A stretch of 64,000 nucleotides of DNA from Actinoplanes lutulentus (GCF_003259845.1 NZ_QLMJ01000028.1:62001-126000), one strand, 5' to 3'; shown: positions 6,492-14,722, counted from the first letter of the stretch. Notes: a model not told the origin generated them from the sequence alone. Translations and numbers: made by a program.

Positions 6492-6562
6492 GCGGTCGTA
6501 GCTCAATGGCAGAGCGCCGGGATGTTGCCCCGGAGGTGGCGGTTCAACTCCGCTCGATCGCC
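6492..6562 (+). tRNA. tRNA with GTT anticodon by position (Asn-like, uncertain)
   Basis: Cloverleaf is clear: acceptor GCGGTCG/CGATCGC, D-arm GCTC/GAGC, anticodon stem CCGGG/CCCGG, T-arm GGCGG/CCGCT. The loop ATGTTGC gives GTT, but has G at 37 and C at 38, and the T-loop is TTCAACT. It duplicates the Asn anticodon of the gene at 6330, so identity is uncertain. Confidence 0.65.
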
Positions 6563-6564
6563 CC

Positions 6565-6645
6565 GCGGGAGCGCCGACGCTGGAGAGTCGGGCCTGCCTG
6601 TAAAGCAGGCGCATCGCTGAGTGGGTTCGAATCCCACCTCCCGCA
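6565..6645 (+). tRNA. tRNA-Tyr (GTA)
   Basis: Acceptor GCGGGAG/CTCCCGC, anticodon stem CCTGC/GCAGG, loop CTGTAAA giving GTA, long class II variable arm as in bacterial tRNA-Tyr. Last tRNA of the array, 11 bases before the right inverted repeat. Confidence 0.93.
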
Positions 6646-6656
6646 CGCATGTTCAG

Positions 6657-6673
6657 GCCATTTCCACTGTTGA
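6657..6673 (-). repeat. right copy of the 17-nt inverted repeat bounding the tRNA array
   Basis: GCCATTTCCACTGTTGA is the exact reverse complement of 4519-4535. It closes the array immediately after tRNA-Tyr and lies 8 bases before the stop of the convergent siderophore-interacting-protein gene. The boxA part of the left copy is not conserved on this side. Confidence 0.85.
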
Positions 6674-6680
6674 TTCACCA

Positions 6681-7484
6681 TCAGCCGGGGCTGGAGCGGC
6701 CGTGGCGCCAATAGCCGATGAAGGCGATCGCTGACTTGGCGACTCCCCGGTCGTTGACCAGGTGGCGGCGCAGGCCGGTTGCCAGTTTGGATTCGCCGGC
6801 CACCCAGGTGTAGTCGGCCGGTTTCAGGTCCGCTCCGCGGACCTCGGCGAGGACCCGCGCGCCGGGAACGCTTTCTGCCGCGTCACGCGAGACCCAATTC
6901 ATGTGTACGCCCGGAGGACGCACCACGTCGGTACGGATGTCCGCGCTCGTCGGCACTTCGAGGAAAACGTCGCCCGTCAGGGTTTCCGGCGCCCCGGCCA
7001 GAATGGACAGGATCGCCGGCACGGCACTTTCGTCGCCGACCAGCAGTTGACGATAGGCGTTCTCCGGGGGCAGGTAACTGTTGCCCTCGTCGAAGATGCC
7101 GGCCGGGTCGCCGGGGCGAGCACGTGCCGCCCACGCCGAGGCGGGGCCGGCGTCGCCGTGCAGGGCGAATTCGATGTCGAGTTCACCCGCTTCGGGGCGG
7201 AACTCACGGACCGTGTAATTGCGTACCCAAGGCCTGTGGGTTTTGGGTTGGAGAAGGGTTTCGGCCATCCAGACGTCGCTGTTGCGGCTCGGTAGCCACA
7301 GTCCTTTCTGGCCGTTGCGGGGGAAGAAAAGGCGTACCGTCTGGTCGTCTTGTGAACCGGCGAAGCCGGAGAGTGACTCGCCGGTCAGGGTGAGGCGCGC
7401 GAAATGCGGGGTGAGTCGCTCGTTGGCGCGGACCTCGAGGGGGATCATGCGGCGCTGCGCCGGGCGCCGGATCTTGGGGATCAT
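6681..7484 (-). CDS. siderophore-interacting protein (ferric-siderophore reductase)
   Basis: 267-aa SIP/ViuB-family flavoprotein that reduces ferric siderophores in the cytoplasm to release iron. The N-terminal FAD-binding barrel has the RNYTVR motif (about residues 88-93); the NAD(P)H-binding half has GDESAVPAI and ends with the family's GYWRHGR segment. Its ATG overlaps the stop of the upstream TetR gene (ATGA at 7481-7484), so the two are one operon. Repression by that TetR at the operator pair at 8112-8145 is likely. Confidence 0.93.
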   Translation of the reverse strand: MIPKIRRPAQRRMIPLEVRANERLTPHFARLTLTGESLSGFAGSQDDQTVRLFFPRNGQKGLWLPSRNSDVWMAETLLQPKTHRPWVRNYTVREFRPEAGELDIEFALHGDAGPASAWAARARPGDPAGIFDEGNSYLPPENAYRQLLVGDESAVPAILSILAGAPETLTGDVFLEVPTSADIRTDVVRPPGVHMNWVSRDAAESVPGARVLAEVRGADLKPADYTWVAGESKLATGLRRHLVNDRGVAKSAIAFIGYWRHGRSSPG

Positions 7485-8092
7485 GCGGGGCCTTCCTGGT
7501 GGCGGTGGCGCAGGCCGTCGAGGAATAGTTCGAGGCCGTAGGTGAAACGGTCCGCCGGGTCGGCGCTGATCATGGCGGTCATCGCGTGGTTGAGTTCGTC
7601 GTCAGGCAGGCCGGCATTGCGGTTTTCCCAATCGCCTTCGGCGCGCTGGGCCTGTTCTTCGATGGTGTGGCCGAGGACGTAATGGAAAAGCGGGAAAAGG
7701 ATCCACGGCGCTCGATCGGCGGGGATGCCGGCGCCGGTGAGGATGCGCAGGGCTTGCTGGCCGCTGCGCACGGTGTTCGGCTCGATGACGTAAGTGCCGG
7801 CGACCACGCGGGCGCCGTCGCGGCGGCTGAGCAGAGCCCGGCGCAGACGCTGGGCCATATCGGACAGCTGGGCATCCCAGGGCGCGGGCGGGAACGGCTC
7901 GTCGCCGACGGATTCGACGATGCGGTCGGCCATGGCTTCGAGGAGCGCCTGCTTGTTGGTGAAGTGCCAGTAGACGGCGCCGGCCTGAACGCCGAGGTGG
8001 GCGCCGAGTTTGCGCATGGTGAGGCCGTCGAGGCCTTCGGCGTCGAGCAGGGTGAGCGCGCCGGTGACGACGTCGGCTCTGTTGAGCTGCAT
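7481..8092 (-). CDS. TetR/AcrR-family regulator (TetR_C type)
   Basis: 203-aa repressor. N-terminal HTH (about 5-50) includes LTMRKLGAHLGVQAGAVYWH, and the C-terminal part resembles the tetracycline-repressor ligand domain (TetR_C). It is the first gene of an operon with the siderophore-interacting protein and is divergent from a GNAT acetyltransferase. Two palindromes between the divergent starts are its probable operators. Confidence 0.92.
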   Translation of the reverse strand: MQLNRADVVTGALTLLDAEGLDGLTMRKLGAHLGVQAGAVYWHFTNKQALLEAMADRIVESVGDEPFPPAPWDAQLSDMAQRLRRALLSRRDGARVVAGTYVIEPNTVRSGQQALRILTGAGIPADRAPWILFPLFHYVLGHTIEEQAQRAEGDWENRNAGLPDDELNHAMTAMISADPADRFTYGLELFLDGLRHRHQEGPA

Positions 8093-8111
8093 GGGTTCAG
8101 CTTGCCCCCGA

Positions 8112-8145
8112 CTTGAACAGTGTTCAAGCCTGAACGGTGTTCAAG
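8112..8145. promoter_or_regulatory. double palindromic operator for the TetR regulator
   Basis: CTTGAACA-G-TGTTCAAG (8112-8128) is a perfect 8+1+8 palindrome. A second site centred on 8137 (CTGAACGGTGTTCAAG, matching 6 of 8 pairs) lies with its centre 17 bp from the first. The pair sits between the divergent TetR (8092) and acetyltransferase (8168) starts, as expected for cooperative TetR-family binding. Confidence 0.85.
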
Positions 8146-8167
8146 TCGTGCGTGTCACAGTGCAGGT

Positions 8168-8977
8168 ATGCGTTGGCACTTCACCGATGACGTCAGGGAT
8201 TTCCTTCGTTCCCGACCTGCGATGCATACGATGGCGCTGACGGCGGCCGAGGGAACCCCGGTCCCGGTTTTCGGTGCGTGGGAGTCCGCGGGTGAGGTTC
8301 GCGCGGTCTTTCATCGCTTCCCGGGCGGTGGTCTGAGCGTCACGCCGCTGACGCCCGCGCAAGCTGACTCTCTTGCGGCCTTTCTGGTTTCTGCCGGGTG
8401 GTCGCTGCCATCGGCCGGCGGAGACCGGGCCACCGCGGTGGCGTTCGCTGAGGCGTGGCAGCGGCACACCGGTGCGACGCCGGTGCTTCGTGTGCGACTC
8501 CACCTGCATCGGCTCGGGGTTCTGACGCCGCCTTCACCGTTCCCGGTTGGCCGGGGGCGGGTTGCGGGGGAGCGGGATCACTCGCTGGTGATGGGCTGGT
8601 GCCGGGATTTCGCCGCTGACGTCGGGGAGGCTGTCGTTGTCGACGCTGATACCTGGGCCGGAACGCGGTTCGCCGAGAAGCGCTACACGTTCTGGGAGAC
8701 GCCGGAAGGTGTGCCGGTGTCGATGGCGGGTGTGAATCCGATGGTCGGTGGGCAGGTGCGGGTGGACCCGGTTTATACGCCGGCCCATCTGCGCGGCTTC
8801 GGTTACGCGGCTGCGGTGACCGCCGAGGTGAGCCGGGCGGCGCTGGCCGCCGGGGCGACTGACGTCGTGCTGTTCACCAATGCCGCCAACCGGACCAGCA
8901 ACGCTCTCTATCGGCGGATCGGATTCGTTCCGATCGCGGATTGGGCGGTCTACGACTTCATGGCCGGTCACGGCTAG
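8168..8977 (+). CDS. GNAT-family N-acetyltransferase
   Basis: About 269 aa. The C-terminal half has a GNAT acetyl-CoA fold: VDPVYTPAHLRGFGYAAAVT is the pyrophosphate-loop region, and NAANRTSNALYRRIGF is the last helix-strand signature. The N-terminal half is a divergent GNAT-like or accessory domain. ATG 8168 is chosen because an upstream start at 8120 would lie inside the operator palindrome. The substrate is unknown. It is divergent from, and possibly co-regulated with, the TetR/siderophore operon. Confidence 0.85.
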   Translation: MRWHFTDDVRDFLRSRPAMHTMALTAAEGTPVPVFGAWESAGEVRAVFHRFPGGGLSVTPLTPAQADSLAAFLVSAGWSLPSAGGDRATAVAFAEAWQRHTGATPVLRVRLHLHRLGVLTPPSPFPVGRGRVAGERDHSLVMGWCRDFAADVGEAVVVDADTWAGTRFAEKRYTFWETPEGVPVSMAGVNPMVGGQVRVDPVYTPAHLRGFGYAAAVTAEVSRAALAAGATDVVLFTNAANRTSNALYRRIGFVPIADWAVYDFMAGHG

Positions 8978-8987
8978 TGTCGCCGCT

Positions 8988-9560
8988 ATGCCGCCGGTTC
9001 CCCGTTCGATCGTTCTCGAAGGCCGCTTTGTTCGGCTGGAGCCGCTGGCCGAGTCTCATGTGCCTGACCTGTTCGTTGCAGGCGGCCAGGACGACCAGGT
9101 GTGGCGGTGGCTGAGCGCACCCACTCCGCGGACCGAGGCGGAACTGCTGGGGATCGTGTCCCGGCGGCTGGTGGACATCGCCGACGGGAAGCGCGTTGCG
9201 TTCGCGGTGCTGAGCCATGACGAGCGAATGGCGATCGGCACCACGAATCTGCACAGCTGGCATCGCGCTGAAGGTCGCATCGAAATCGGCGGCACGTGGT
9301 TCGGCAGGAAATGGTGGCGGACCGCGGCGAACACCGAGACGAAGATTTTGACGATGACCTATGTGTTCGAGACGCTCGGTTATGCCGAGGTGGTCTGGCG
9401 CGTCAGGCCGGAGAACGTGCGCTCACGAGAGGCGCTGACCCGGATCGGGGCCACTCCGGTCGGCGCCGCTGTGTCGAGCATGCTCGTCTATCGGATGCCG
9501 CGAGCGGAGTGGCCGGCAGCGAAGGCGCGCCTGTCCGAACGCTTGGTGTCATTCCTCTAA
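8988..9560 (+). CDS. GNAT-family acetyltransferase, RimJ/RimL type
   Basis: 190-aa single-domain acetyltransferase with the Acetyltransf_3 pattern: LEGRFVRLEPLAESHVPDL at the start, IGGTWFGRKWWRTAANTE in the acetyl-CoA region and NVRSREALTRIGA near the end. It follows the previous acetyltransferase by 10 bases and is probably co-transcribed with it. RimJ/RimL-type enzymes acetylate protein N-termini or small amines; the target here is not known. The last 4 bases overlap the end of the convergent reductase gene. Confidence 0.9.
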   Translation: MPPVPRSIVLEGRFVRLEPLAESHVPDLFVAGGQDDQVWRWLSAPTPRTEAELLGIVSRRLVDIADGKRVAFAVLSHDERMAIGTTNLHSWHRAEGRIEIGGTWFGRKWWRTAANTETKILTMTYVFETLGYAEVVWRVRPENVRSREALTRIGATPVGAAVSSMLVYRMPRAEWPAAKARLSERLVSFL

Positions 9561-10510
9561 ACAGGTTTCTCAGCGGCGAAATATTGCTCGGCAGCCTCCA
9601 GGCGCGGCACCGACACGCCCAGGCGGCGGGCTTCCGCCAGGGTGTCGCGGCAGACCGCGCGGAGTTCCTCGGGGTTGGCGTGCGCCTCCATGACCATGCG
9701 CGTCGGGGGAAAGTGGCCGAACAGCCAGGCGAGCGCCGGTGCTGTCAGCCAGATCGGTGCCGTGAACGGCAGCAGTTCGCGGCGGTGCCGGCGCAGGTCG
9801 ATGCCGCGCGCCTCGGCGAGGGGCAGCAGTTCGCGGGTGGCCAGGATCGCCTCGCGGACGTTGCGGGGCTTGCCGGCCAGCGCGGCGAGTGAGCCCAGTT
9901 TCAAGCTCTGCGTGTGCAGGCCCGCGTTCTGGATGAAGTGGATCGACAGCCAGCCCCGGAAGTCGGTGCTTTCCTGGATTTTGAACCCGGCCTGGCGAAA
10001 CACTGTGCGGACGGCTTGCGCGCGCTCGGTCGGCGGCTCGCCGAGGGTGCCGAAGAAGACGATGGGCAGCAGGGCGGCCCGCAGCACACCGTCGGCACCG
10101 AAGCCGCCGCCGGCGCCGGGGAAACCCCAGGTCACCTGCCCGGCGGGCAGGGCGTCGACCGCGGCCGACGGCTCGACCCAGAGGTTGTTGAAGACCAGCA
10201 CGGTTGCCTTGCCGACGCGCGGTGCCAGGAAGGACATGACCTCGGCGAAGTGGTAGTGCTGCACGCTGACCACGATCAGGTCGAAGTCGTGGTCCGGCTC
10301 CAGTGATTCGCGGTAGCGCACCGGCCATGTCTCGGTGACGCGTCGCCCTTGCGGCCGGCGCCGCGCGTCGAGCAGGTCGAGGTCGATCGTGTTTCCGTAC
10401 GTCGCCGCCCGGCCGGGACGAACGTAGAACTCGATCTCGTGTCCGGCCCGCTCCAGCGCCCACCCGTACGCCGCGGCGATGACGCCCCGGCCGAACATCA
10501 GGATCTTCAT
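9557..10510 (-). CDS. ketopantoate reductase (ApbA/PanE) family oxidoreductase
   Basis: About 317 aa. N-terminal Rossmann domain begins MKILMFGRGVIAAAYGWALE, followed by VSVQHYHF and the N in VFNNLW; the C-terminal helical domain is of the ApbA_C kind. ATG 10510 has AGAGGTGC just upstream, so it is preferred over ATG 10549, which lies inside the operator region. Many family members are not the pantothenate enzyme; the divergent dedicated TetR suggests an inducible role in detoxification or secondary metabolism. Confidence 0.85.
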   Translation of the reverse strand: MKILMFGRGVIAAAYGWALERAGHEIEFYVRPGRAATYGNTIDLDLLDARRRPQGRRVTETWPVRYRESLEPDHDFDLIVVSVQHYHFAEVMSFLAPRVGKATVLVFNNLWVEPSAAVDALPAGQVTWGFPGAGGGFGADGVLRAALLPIVFFGTLGEPPTERAQAVRTVFRQAGFKIQESTDFRGWLSIHFIQNAGLHTQSLKLGSLAALAGKPRNVREAILATRELLPLAEARGIDLRRHRRELLPFTAPIWLTAPALAWLFGHFPPTRMVMEAHANPEELRAVCRDTLAEARRLGVSVPRLEAAEQYFAAEKPV

Positions 10511-10527
10511 GTGCACCTCTCGGGCTC

Positions 10528-10565
10528 TATAATCGGAGAGCATCTCCACTTACAAAATATGGAGA
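10528..10565 (+). promoter_or_regulatory. promoter -10 (TATAAT) plus inverted repeat operator
   Basis: A perfect TATAAT at 10528-10533 is followed by TCTCCA (10543-10548) and TGGAGA (10560-10565), an inverted repeat with 11-base spacer, in the gap between the divergent reductase and TetR genes. The repeat would overlap the transcription start of the TetR gene, consistent with autorepression. Confidence 0.6.
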
Positions 10566-10595
10566 CAGTTTCCGTTTGTCAAAGGAGGCACCCGG

Positions 10596-11165
10596 GTGAC
10601 CACCGAGAAGCCGTTGCGTGCGGACGCCCGGCGCAACCGCGACGCCCTGCTCGCGAAGGCGCGCGAGCTCTTTGCCAGCGGCTGCTTCGACCTGCGCTTC
10701 GACGACTTCGCCCGGCTGGCCGGTGTGGGAACGGGCACGCTCTACCGGCACTTTCCGACGCGGGCGGCGCTGGCCGAGGCGGTCTACCGCGAAGAGCTCA
10801 CGGCGATGTGCGCCCGCGGTCGGGAGCTGCAAGCCACGCTGCCGGCGCTGGAGGCGTTAGCGGCGTTCCTGCGTGGTTTCGTGAATCACCTGGATACGCA
10901 CGAGGGTCTCGCTCAGACGCTGGCGACGCTGATGGCCGCGCGCACGGACACGCTCGCCGACGGCGGCCGAGAGCTGGAGAGTGTCATCGCCGACCTGCTC
11001 ACCGGGGGCATCGTGGAAGGCACGATCCGCGACGACGTGAGCGCCGGCGCCGTCATGATGATCCTGCAAGGCATCTGCACGGCGTGCGGCCAGCCTGGCT
11101 CCCGAGCCGACATGGACGGCGCCGTCACGATCGCTATCGATGGCCTGCGTCGCCGGGCCGCGTGA
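10596..11165 (+). CDS. TetR/AcrR-family regulator
   Basis: 189 aa. HTH region includes FARLAGVGTGTLYRHFPTR (about 40-58), and a helical C-terminal ligand domain follows. GTG 10596 has AAAGGAGG upstream. It is divergent from the ApbA/PanE-family reductase and is its likely repressor through the inverted repeat at 10543-10565. Confidence 0.92.
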   Translation: MTTEKPLRADARRNRDALLAKARELFASGCFDLRFDDFARLAGVGTGTLYRHFPTRAALAEAVYREELTAMCARGRELQATLPALEALAAFLRGFVNHLDTHEGLAQTLATLMAARTDTLADGGRELESVIADLLTGGIVEGTIRDDVSAGAVMMILQGICTACGQPGSRADMDGAVTIAIDGLRRRAA

Positions 11166-11280
11166 GACGAGACGCGGCTGTTCGCACCGGTCAGCCTGAG
11201 CGCGGACAGCGACAGGGGAGCGCTTGCGCGCTCAGGAACCGGTGTTGAGCGAGGGCAGACTGGCTTTCGGTGATCTGAGC

Positions 11281-11646
11281 TCAGAGGGTGCGTACGTCCG
11301 CCACTTCACTCGTGGGAACTCGTGCCACGATCACCGGCACAGCGACACCCTGCCGATCAGGAACTTCGCCGTCAACGGGAAGCCCGGCAAAGTCCTCCAG
11401 CGAGGCGGTCATGAGTACGACAAAATGCGCCTCGCCCTGTTCCTCGTGATATCCGTCGGCAAGGATCGTGAGGGCAGCCCCGGACCGCAGCGTCACCAGC
11501 CACTGTGATGGCACACCCGCGGCAAGCTTCACGGCAGGATCGTACGGAAGGTAGCGCGGCTCCGGGCACGCGCGCTCGGCGGTGCCATGAGAATGCGGAT
11601 GCACCATCGGTGACACTGCCCGTCGCCGGTGAAGGTCGTCAGTCAC
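11281..11646 (-). CDS. hypothetical protein downstream of Imm21
   Basis: Small protein of about 121 aa if it starts at GTG 11646; the frame stays open up to 11775, overlapping the Imm21 gene, so the start is uncertain. The C-terminal part reads as a real domain (QWLVTLRSGAALTILADGY, then VPVIVARVPTSEVADV), rich in beta strands. No family is recognised with confidence. It is co-directional with the Imm21-like gene and probably co-transcribed with it. Confidence 0.55.
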   Translation of the reverse strand: MTDDLHRRRAVSPMVHPHSHGTAERACPEPRYLPYDPAVKLAAGVPSQWLVTLRSGAALTILADGYHEEQGEAHFVVLMTASLEDFAGLPVDGEVPDRQGVAVPVIVARVPTSEVADVRTL

Positions 11647-11690
11647 CGCAGCGGGTAGGCGCTCGAGGAAGTCGTGGAGGCACGTCTGAC

Positions 11691-12281
11691 TCAGTTTGAT
11701 GACCGAGGCAGAAGCTGGATCACGCCCACGGAGGTGTTCTCGGTCGGTGAGGCATGGACGGCACGGATGCTCCAACTGCCGGCCGGGACAGAAACGGGGG
11801 CCTGATCCGGCAAACCTCCGCCGTGCGGGTACTCAGATGTGAGCTCGGACCCGGCCGTCACGGAGTCCATGAGCACCGCCGGTCCGTCCGTCGTCCAGAC
11901 CCCGCAGTCCTCCCACCCGGTCGCAGGGTCGGCGAGCACCGCCTGTGCCGCCGCGATCAGATCGACTTCGCTGTCGGCGCCCAGCCAACGAACAAACGCT
12001 TGATGTTCGGGCAGGTAGCGGCTGCGGGCGGGTTCATCGGCCAGAACGAGTCCCTGGTCGCCGTCTGCGCCGACGGCGATCACACCTGCTAGACCGTCGA
12101 CCTCGCAGGCGCGGTCGTAGTCGTCCACAACGTCGCCGCTGCCAGCAGCGTTTCCTGACTCGGTGCAACCGAGCCACCGGGTCACGGCAGAGACCGGCAC
12201 CGCTATCAGCGGGCCGCCCATCGACTCGACCCAGATCGGGGACGGCTGGACCCGGCCTGCGGCCGCAGGCGATGTACTCAC
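11691..12281 (-). CDS. Imm21-family immunity protein
   Basis: 196 aa. The segment WVESMGGPLIAVPVSAV, then DYDRACEVDG, GLVLADEPARSRYLP and FVRWLGADSE, follows the Immunity protein 21 pattern. Imm21 proteins are thought to neutralise polymorphic toxins from neighbours. No cognate toxin gene is adjacent, so this is an orphan immunity gene within a run of similar small genes. Confidence 0.8.
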   Translation of the reverse strand: MSTSPAAAGRVQPSPIWVESMGGPLIAVPVSAVTRWLGCTESGNAAGSGDVVDDYDRACEVDGLAGVIAVGADGDQGLVLADEPARSRYLPEHQAFVRWLGADSEVDLIAAAQAVLADPATGWEDCGVWTTDGPAVLMDSVTAGSELTSEYPHGGGLPDQAPVSVPAGSWSIRAVHASPTENTSVGVIQLLPRSSN

Positions 12282-12526
12282 GACGCCAGTATCCCTGCCG
12301 ACTCAGACGGACCTTTCGACTCGACCTGTTGGAGGACGTCTTCAAACTTGGCACGAGCGTGCACGGGATCATGGACTGGCCGGTACGGACCGTGACTGAC
12401 GCACCGAGCAGTCTCGGCGCGGGCTGCGGCATGACAGTGCGCCTGCTGCGGATTTAGTGGCTGCTGCTGTGATCGCATCCTGACTCAGGCCGGATCACAA
12501 TGGCTAGATGTCGCTAAAATTTTCTG
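12282..12526. other. intergenic region without a recognisable gene
   Basis: No convincing coding signal on either strand; it separates the divergent Imm21-like gene and the gene at 12527 and so must hold their promoters. No clear -10/-35 pair could be assigned. Confidence 0.5.
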
Positions 12527-12961
12527 ATGAGCCGCCATCCGGGCTATCCCTTGGACCCGAAGTCCAGTTCCCACGTTAGGCCGGGGGACTTCTGGGCAAT
12601 CCCGACTCGCCGTGGCGGTTGGTATTGCTGTGGACAGGTACTCGGTATCTCCGATTTGACGAGGTCACGGTCTGTAATCGTCGGCCTCTTGAACTGGTGT
12701 GAACCCCGTCCGCCCAGTGCTGTGACGATTACGGGCGCTGCTGTACTCCGCTATGGGCACGCACATGTAAAAACTGTGCAGGAAACTGGCGGCATGCTCC
12801 TTGGTCATGCATCACCACCGATCGTTCCCGGCATCGCCGACCCGAATCTTGCGACCTGGGGTTATAAATTCATTGAGAGCCTGGCCCACGAGCATTTCGG
12901 ACGCCATTTTCCGGAATCTTCTGAACCGGCTACCGAACGCCCCGCAGGCATCGCTGGCTGA
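12527..12961 (+). CDS. hypothetical protein, possibly Imm26-like
   Basis: 144 aa, beginning at ATG 12527 without a clear ribosome site. The N-terminal pattern HVRPGDFWAIPTRRGGWYCC then GQVLG resembles Imm26-type immunity proteins, in which a short beta-rich domain starts PGDxxAIP; the likeness is weak. Codon use is less GC-biased than in the housekeeping genes, consistent with accessory DNA. Function is not assigned beyond membership of this orphan-gene island. Confidence 0.55.
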   Translation: MSRHPGYPLDPKSSSHVRPGDFWAIPTRRGGWYCCGQVLGISDLTRSRSVIVGLLNWCEPRPPSAVTITGAAVLRYGHAHVKTVQETGGMLLGHASPPIVPGIADPNLATWGYKFIESLAHEHFGRHFPESSEPATERPAGIAG

Positions 12962-13171
12962 AAACTTTTCCTGGTTCGTATCGCAAACGCAGTGGCTCTC
13001 TCGTCGACAACAGAGCATACTGGATCGCGAGGAAATGGTCCGTAAAGCGCGCTTTATTGCGAATCCGGCACAGGCTTTCCTCAGCATTGGAAAAGTCGCT
13101 CGCGACAGTACTGAGCGCAACCATCGCAAACACGCTGTCCGCGGCATGTGCGGATGGGGCACATGTGGGTT

Positions 13172-13714
13172 CTACCCTCGGCACAAGCGAGGAAGCGCTT
13201 CGTGAGCCAGGGGTAGCCGTCGATTGGCGAGCCAGAACGCGTAAGCGCGAAGGTCTCCTTCGAGGCCGTTTTCTAGATATTGCGCGAACTCTCGCAGCCC
13301 TTCGGAGTTCTCCCGCTCGTCGGCCCGGTCACTGGAAGACCACTGGCGCTGCAGGCCGTCAATCCAGGCGGCCAGCCGGCCCCGGTCGGCCCACCAATCT
13401 TTGACAAGCTCGATCGTCCAATGCTCGTCACCGTCGACGGCGTAGGCCCCGAACGGATCGTTCCAGGCTGCAGTCAGCACAAGATGAACCTCGCTAGGGT
13501 CCTTTGGCTGCCGGTACACGACCTCGCTGCCGAAATCGTCCTCATAGAGGACATGGCGGGGCGCGATCATACGGCCCACCCAGCACGAATCGGTCCGAGC
13601 TGCGTCGAACGGCCCCGGCACGTTGCGCCAGTCGCGATCCTCCCACTGGCCACGGAGATATCCCTCGGGCGGCCCGAGAGGTATCTCTCCTTTGAGATAG
13701 TTCGCAACCGTCAT
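13172..13714 (-). CDS. conserved hypothetical protein (DWRNVPGPF family)
   Basis: 180 aa, soluble and acidic. Notable segments are DWRNVPGPFDAARTDSCWVG, APRHVLYEDDFGSEVVYRQP, DPFGAYAVDGDEHW and an Arg/Asp-rich helical tail. This looks like a recurrent actinomycete hypothetical family, without known function. It is convergent with nothing and divergent from the zinc-ribbon gene at 13769. The 210 bases between this gene and 12961 hold no recognisable gene. Confidence 0.7.
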   Translation of the reverse strand: MTVANYLKGEIPLGPPEGYLRGQWEDRDWRNVPGPFDAARTDSCWVGRMIAPRHVLYEDDFGSEVVYRQPKDPSEVHLVLTAAWNDPFGAYAVDGDEHWTIELVKDWWADRGRLAAWIDGLQRQWSSSDRADERENSEGLREFAQYLENGLEGDLRAYAFWLANRRLPLAHEALPRLCRG

Positions 13715-13768
13715 GGTGGCGGAAGCCGCGACCGTCGGCCTGGGATCCCAGTATACGAACTCATCCTA

Positions 13769-14722
13769 ATGATCACCCACCGCTCGCAGGCTGCAGCTAT
13801 TGACCGTGACTACTGGTCACACTCGGCCGCTAGCAAATTCCGGGTGCCATCACACATACCTGTGAGCGAACCGGCAACTCAGCTGGATATCCGGAGACGT
13901 GCGGGTCGCGACAGATCAGTACGTGTTGAGCTCATAGTGTTTGATCACCCGGTGAGCGCTTGGTGGACGGAACCTCAACTGCCCGACGATGACAGCATCG
14001 CCGTCGGACGCCTGTTGGGCCGGCTCGAACACCAGCCAACCACCGAGCTCTGGAATGAGCTCGAAAGGAAGCTGGCTGTCGAAGCCGAGTGTTGGTACTT
14101 GGAAGGCTTCGCCGCTCTGCCGGCTCTCGCCCGAATCGTACAGTCGGGCGCCGAGACGGACCGACTTCGAGCGCTGGACCTGGCCGCAGTCATCGTCCGG
14201 ACCTTGCACCAGAATCATCTGTATGACGACGTGGTACGGGCGAACTCAGAGGCTGTGACGACCTTGTGCGGCTTTGCCCGAACTCGCCTGACCACCAGCA
14301 GCGACCTCCCGTTGACCAGGCTCCTGCAGGACACGCTGGCCTTCGCCGGATACACGTTCTGGTCTTCGATCAGCCTGGACTTCACCGACGAGCACTATCA
14401 CGTCAGTTGCCCGCACTGCTCAACTCGCCTAGCAATCGTCATCGGCGAGTACGGCCACTACTCGGCGTTCCGTCATTACCAAGACGGCGACATTGACCGG
14501 ATCCCGCTAAACCCGACCGCGCCGGACGAGCTGACAGGGACGAGTCGATGGATGCACGACGCCGCCGCCGCGGGTGGCGACATGCTCCTCGCCGAGGGGC
14601 TCACCTACCTGTTCGGCAAGGCAACATGCTGCCTCTGCGGTAGCACCTTCAACCTCGCCGACTGGCTCGAAGCCGAAAACAGCCCTCACCAGCCCATCGA
14701 CCCGATCGTCCCGAAAAGCTGA
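13769..14722 (+). CDS. hypothetical protein with C-terminal zinc ribbon
   Basis: About 317 aa from ATG 13769; the open frame extends further 5' but there it runs antisense to the gene at 13172-13714, so the upstream part is rejected. A helical N-terminal region is followed by CPHC (about residue 210) and CCLCG (about 287) with FNLADWL after it, which together look like a split zinc ribbon. A shorter homologue with CPEC, CPEC and FGLGDQ lies at 35420-35998. Function unknown. Confidence 0.65.
   Translation: MITHRSQAAAIDRDYWSHSAASKFRVPSHIPVSEPATQLDIRRRAGRDRSVRVELIVFDHPVSAWWTEPQLPDDDSIAVGRLLGRLEHQPTTELWNELERKLAVEAECWYLEGFAALPALARIVQSGAETDRLRALDLAAVIVRTLHQNHLYDDVVRANSEAVTTLCGFARTRLTTSSDLPLTRLLQDTLAFAGYTFWSSISLDFTDEHYHVSCPHCSTRLAIVIGEYGHYSAFRHYQDGDIDRIPLNPTAPDELTGTSRWMHDAAAAGGDMLLAEGLTYLFGKATCCLCGSTFNLADWLEAENSPHQPIDPIVPKS

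Noticed and set aside
6674..8168. Integrase or attachment site at the right end of the tRNA array
   Set aside because: The next genes are a siderophore reductase and its TetR; no integrase, excisionase or direct repeat of a tRNA end is seen within several kb on either side.
13280..13768. 5' extension of the zinc-ribbon gene
   Set aside because: This part overlaps the opposite-strand gene at 13172-13714, which has its own conserved pattern; ATG 13769 is used instead.
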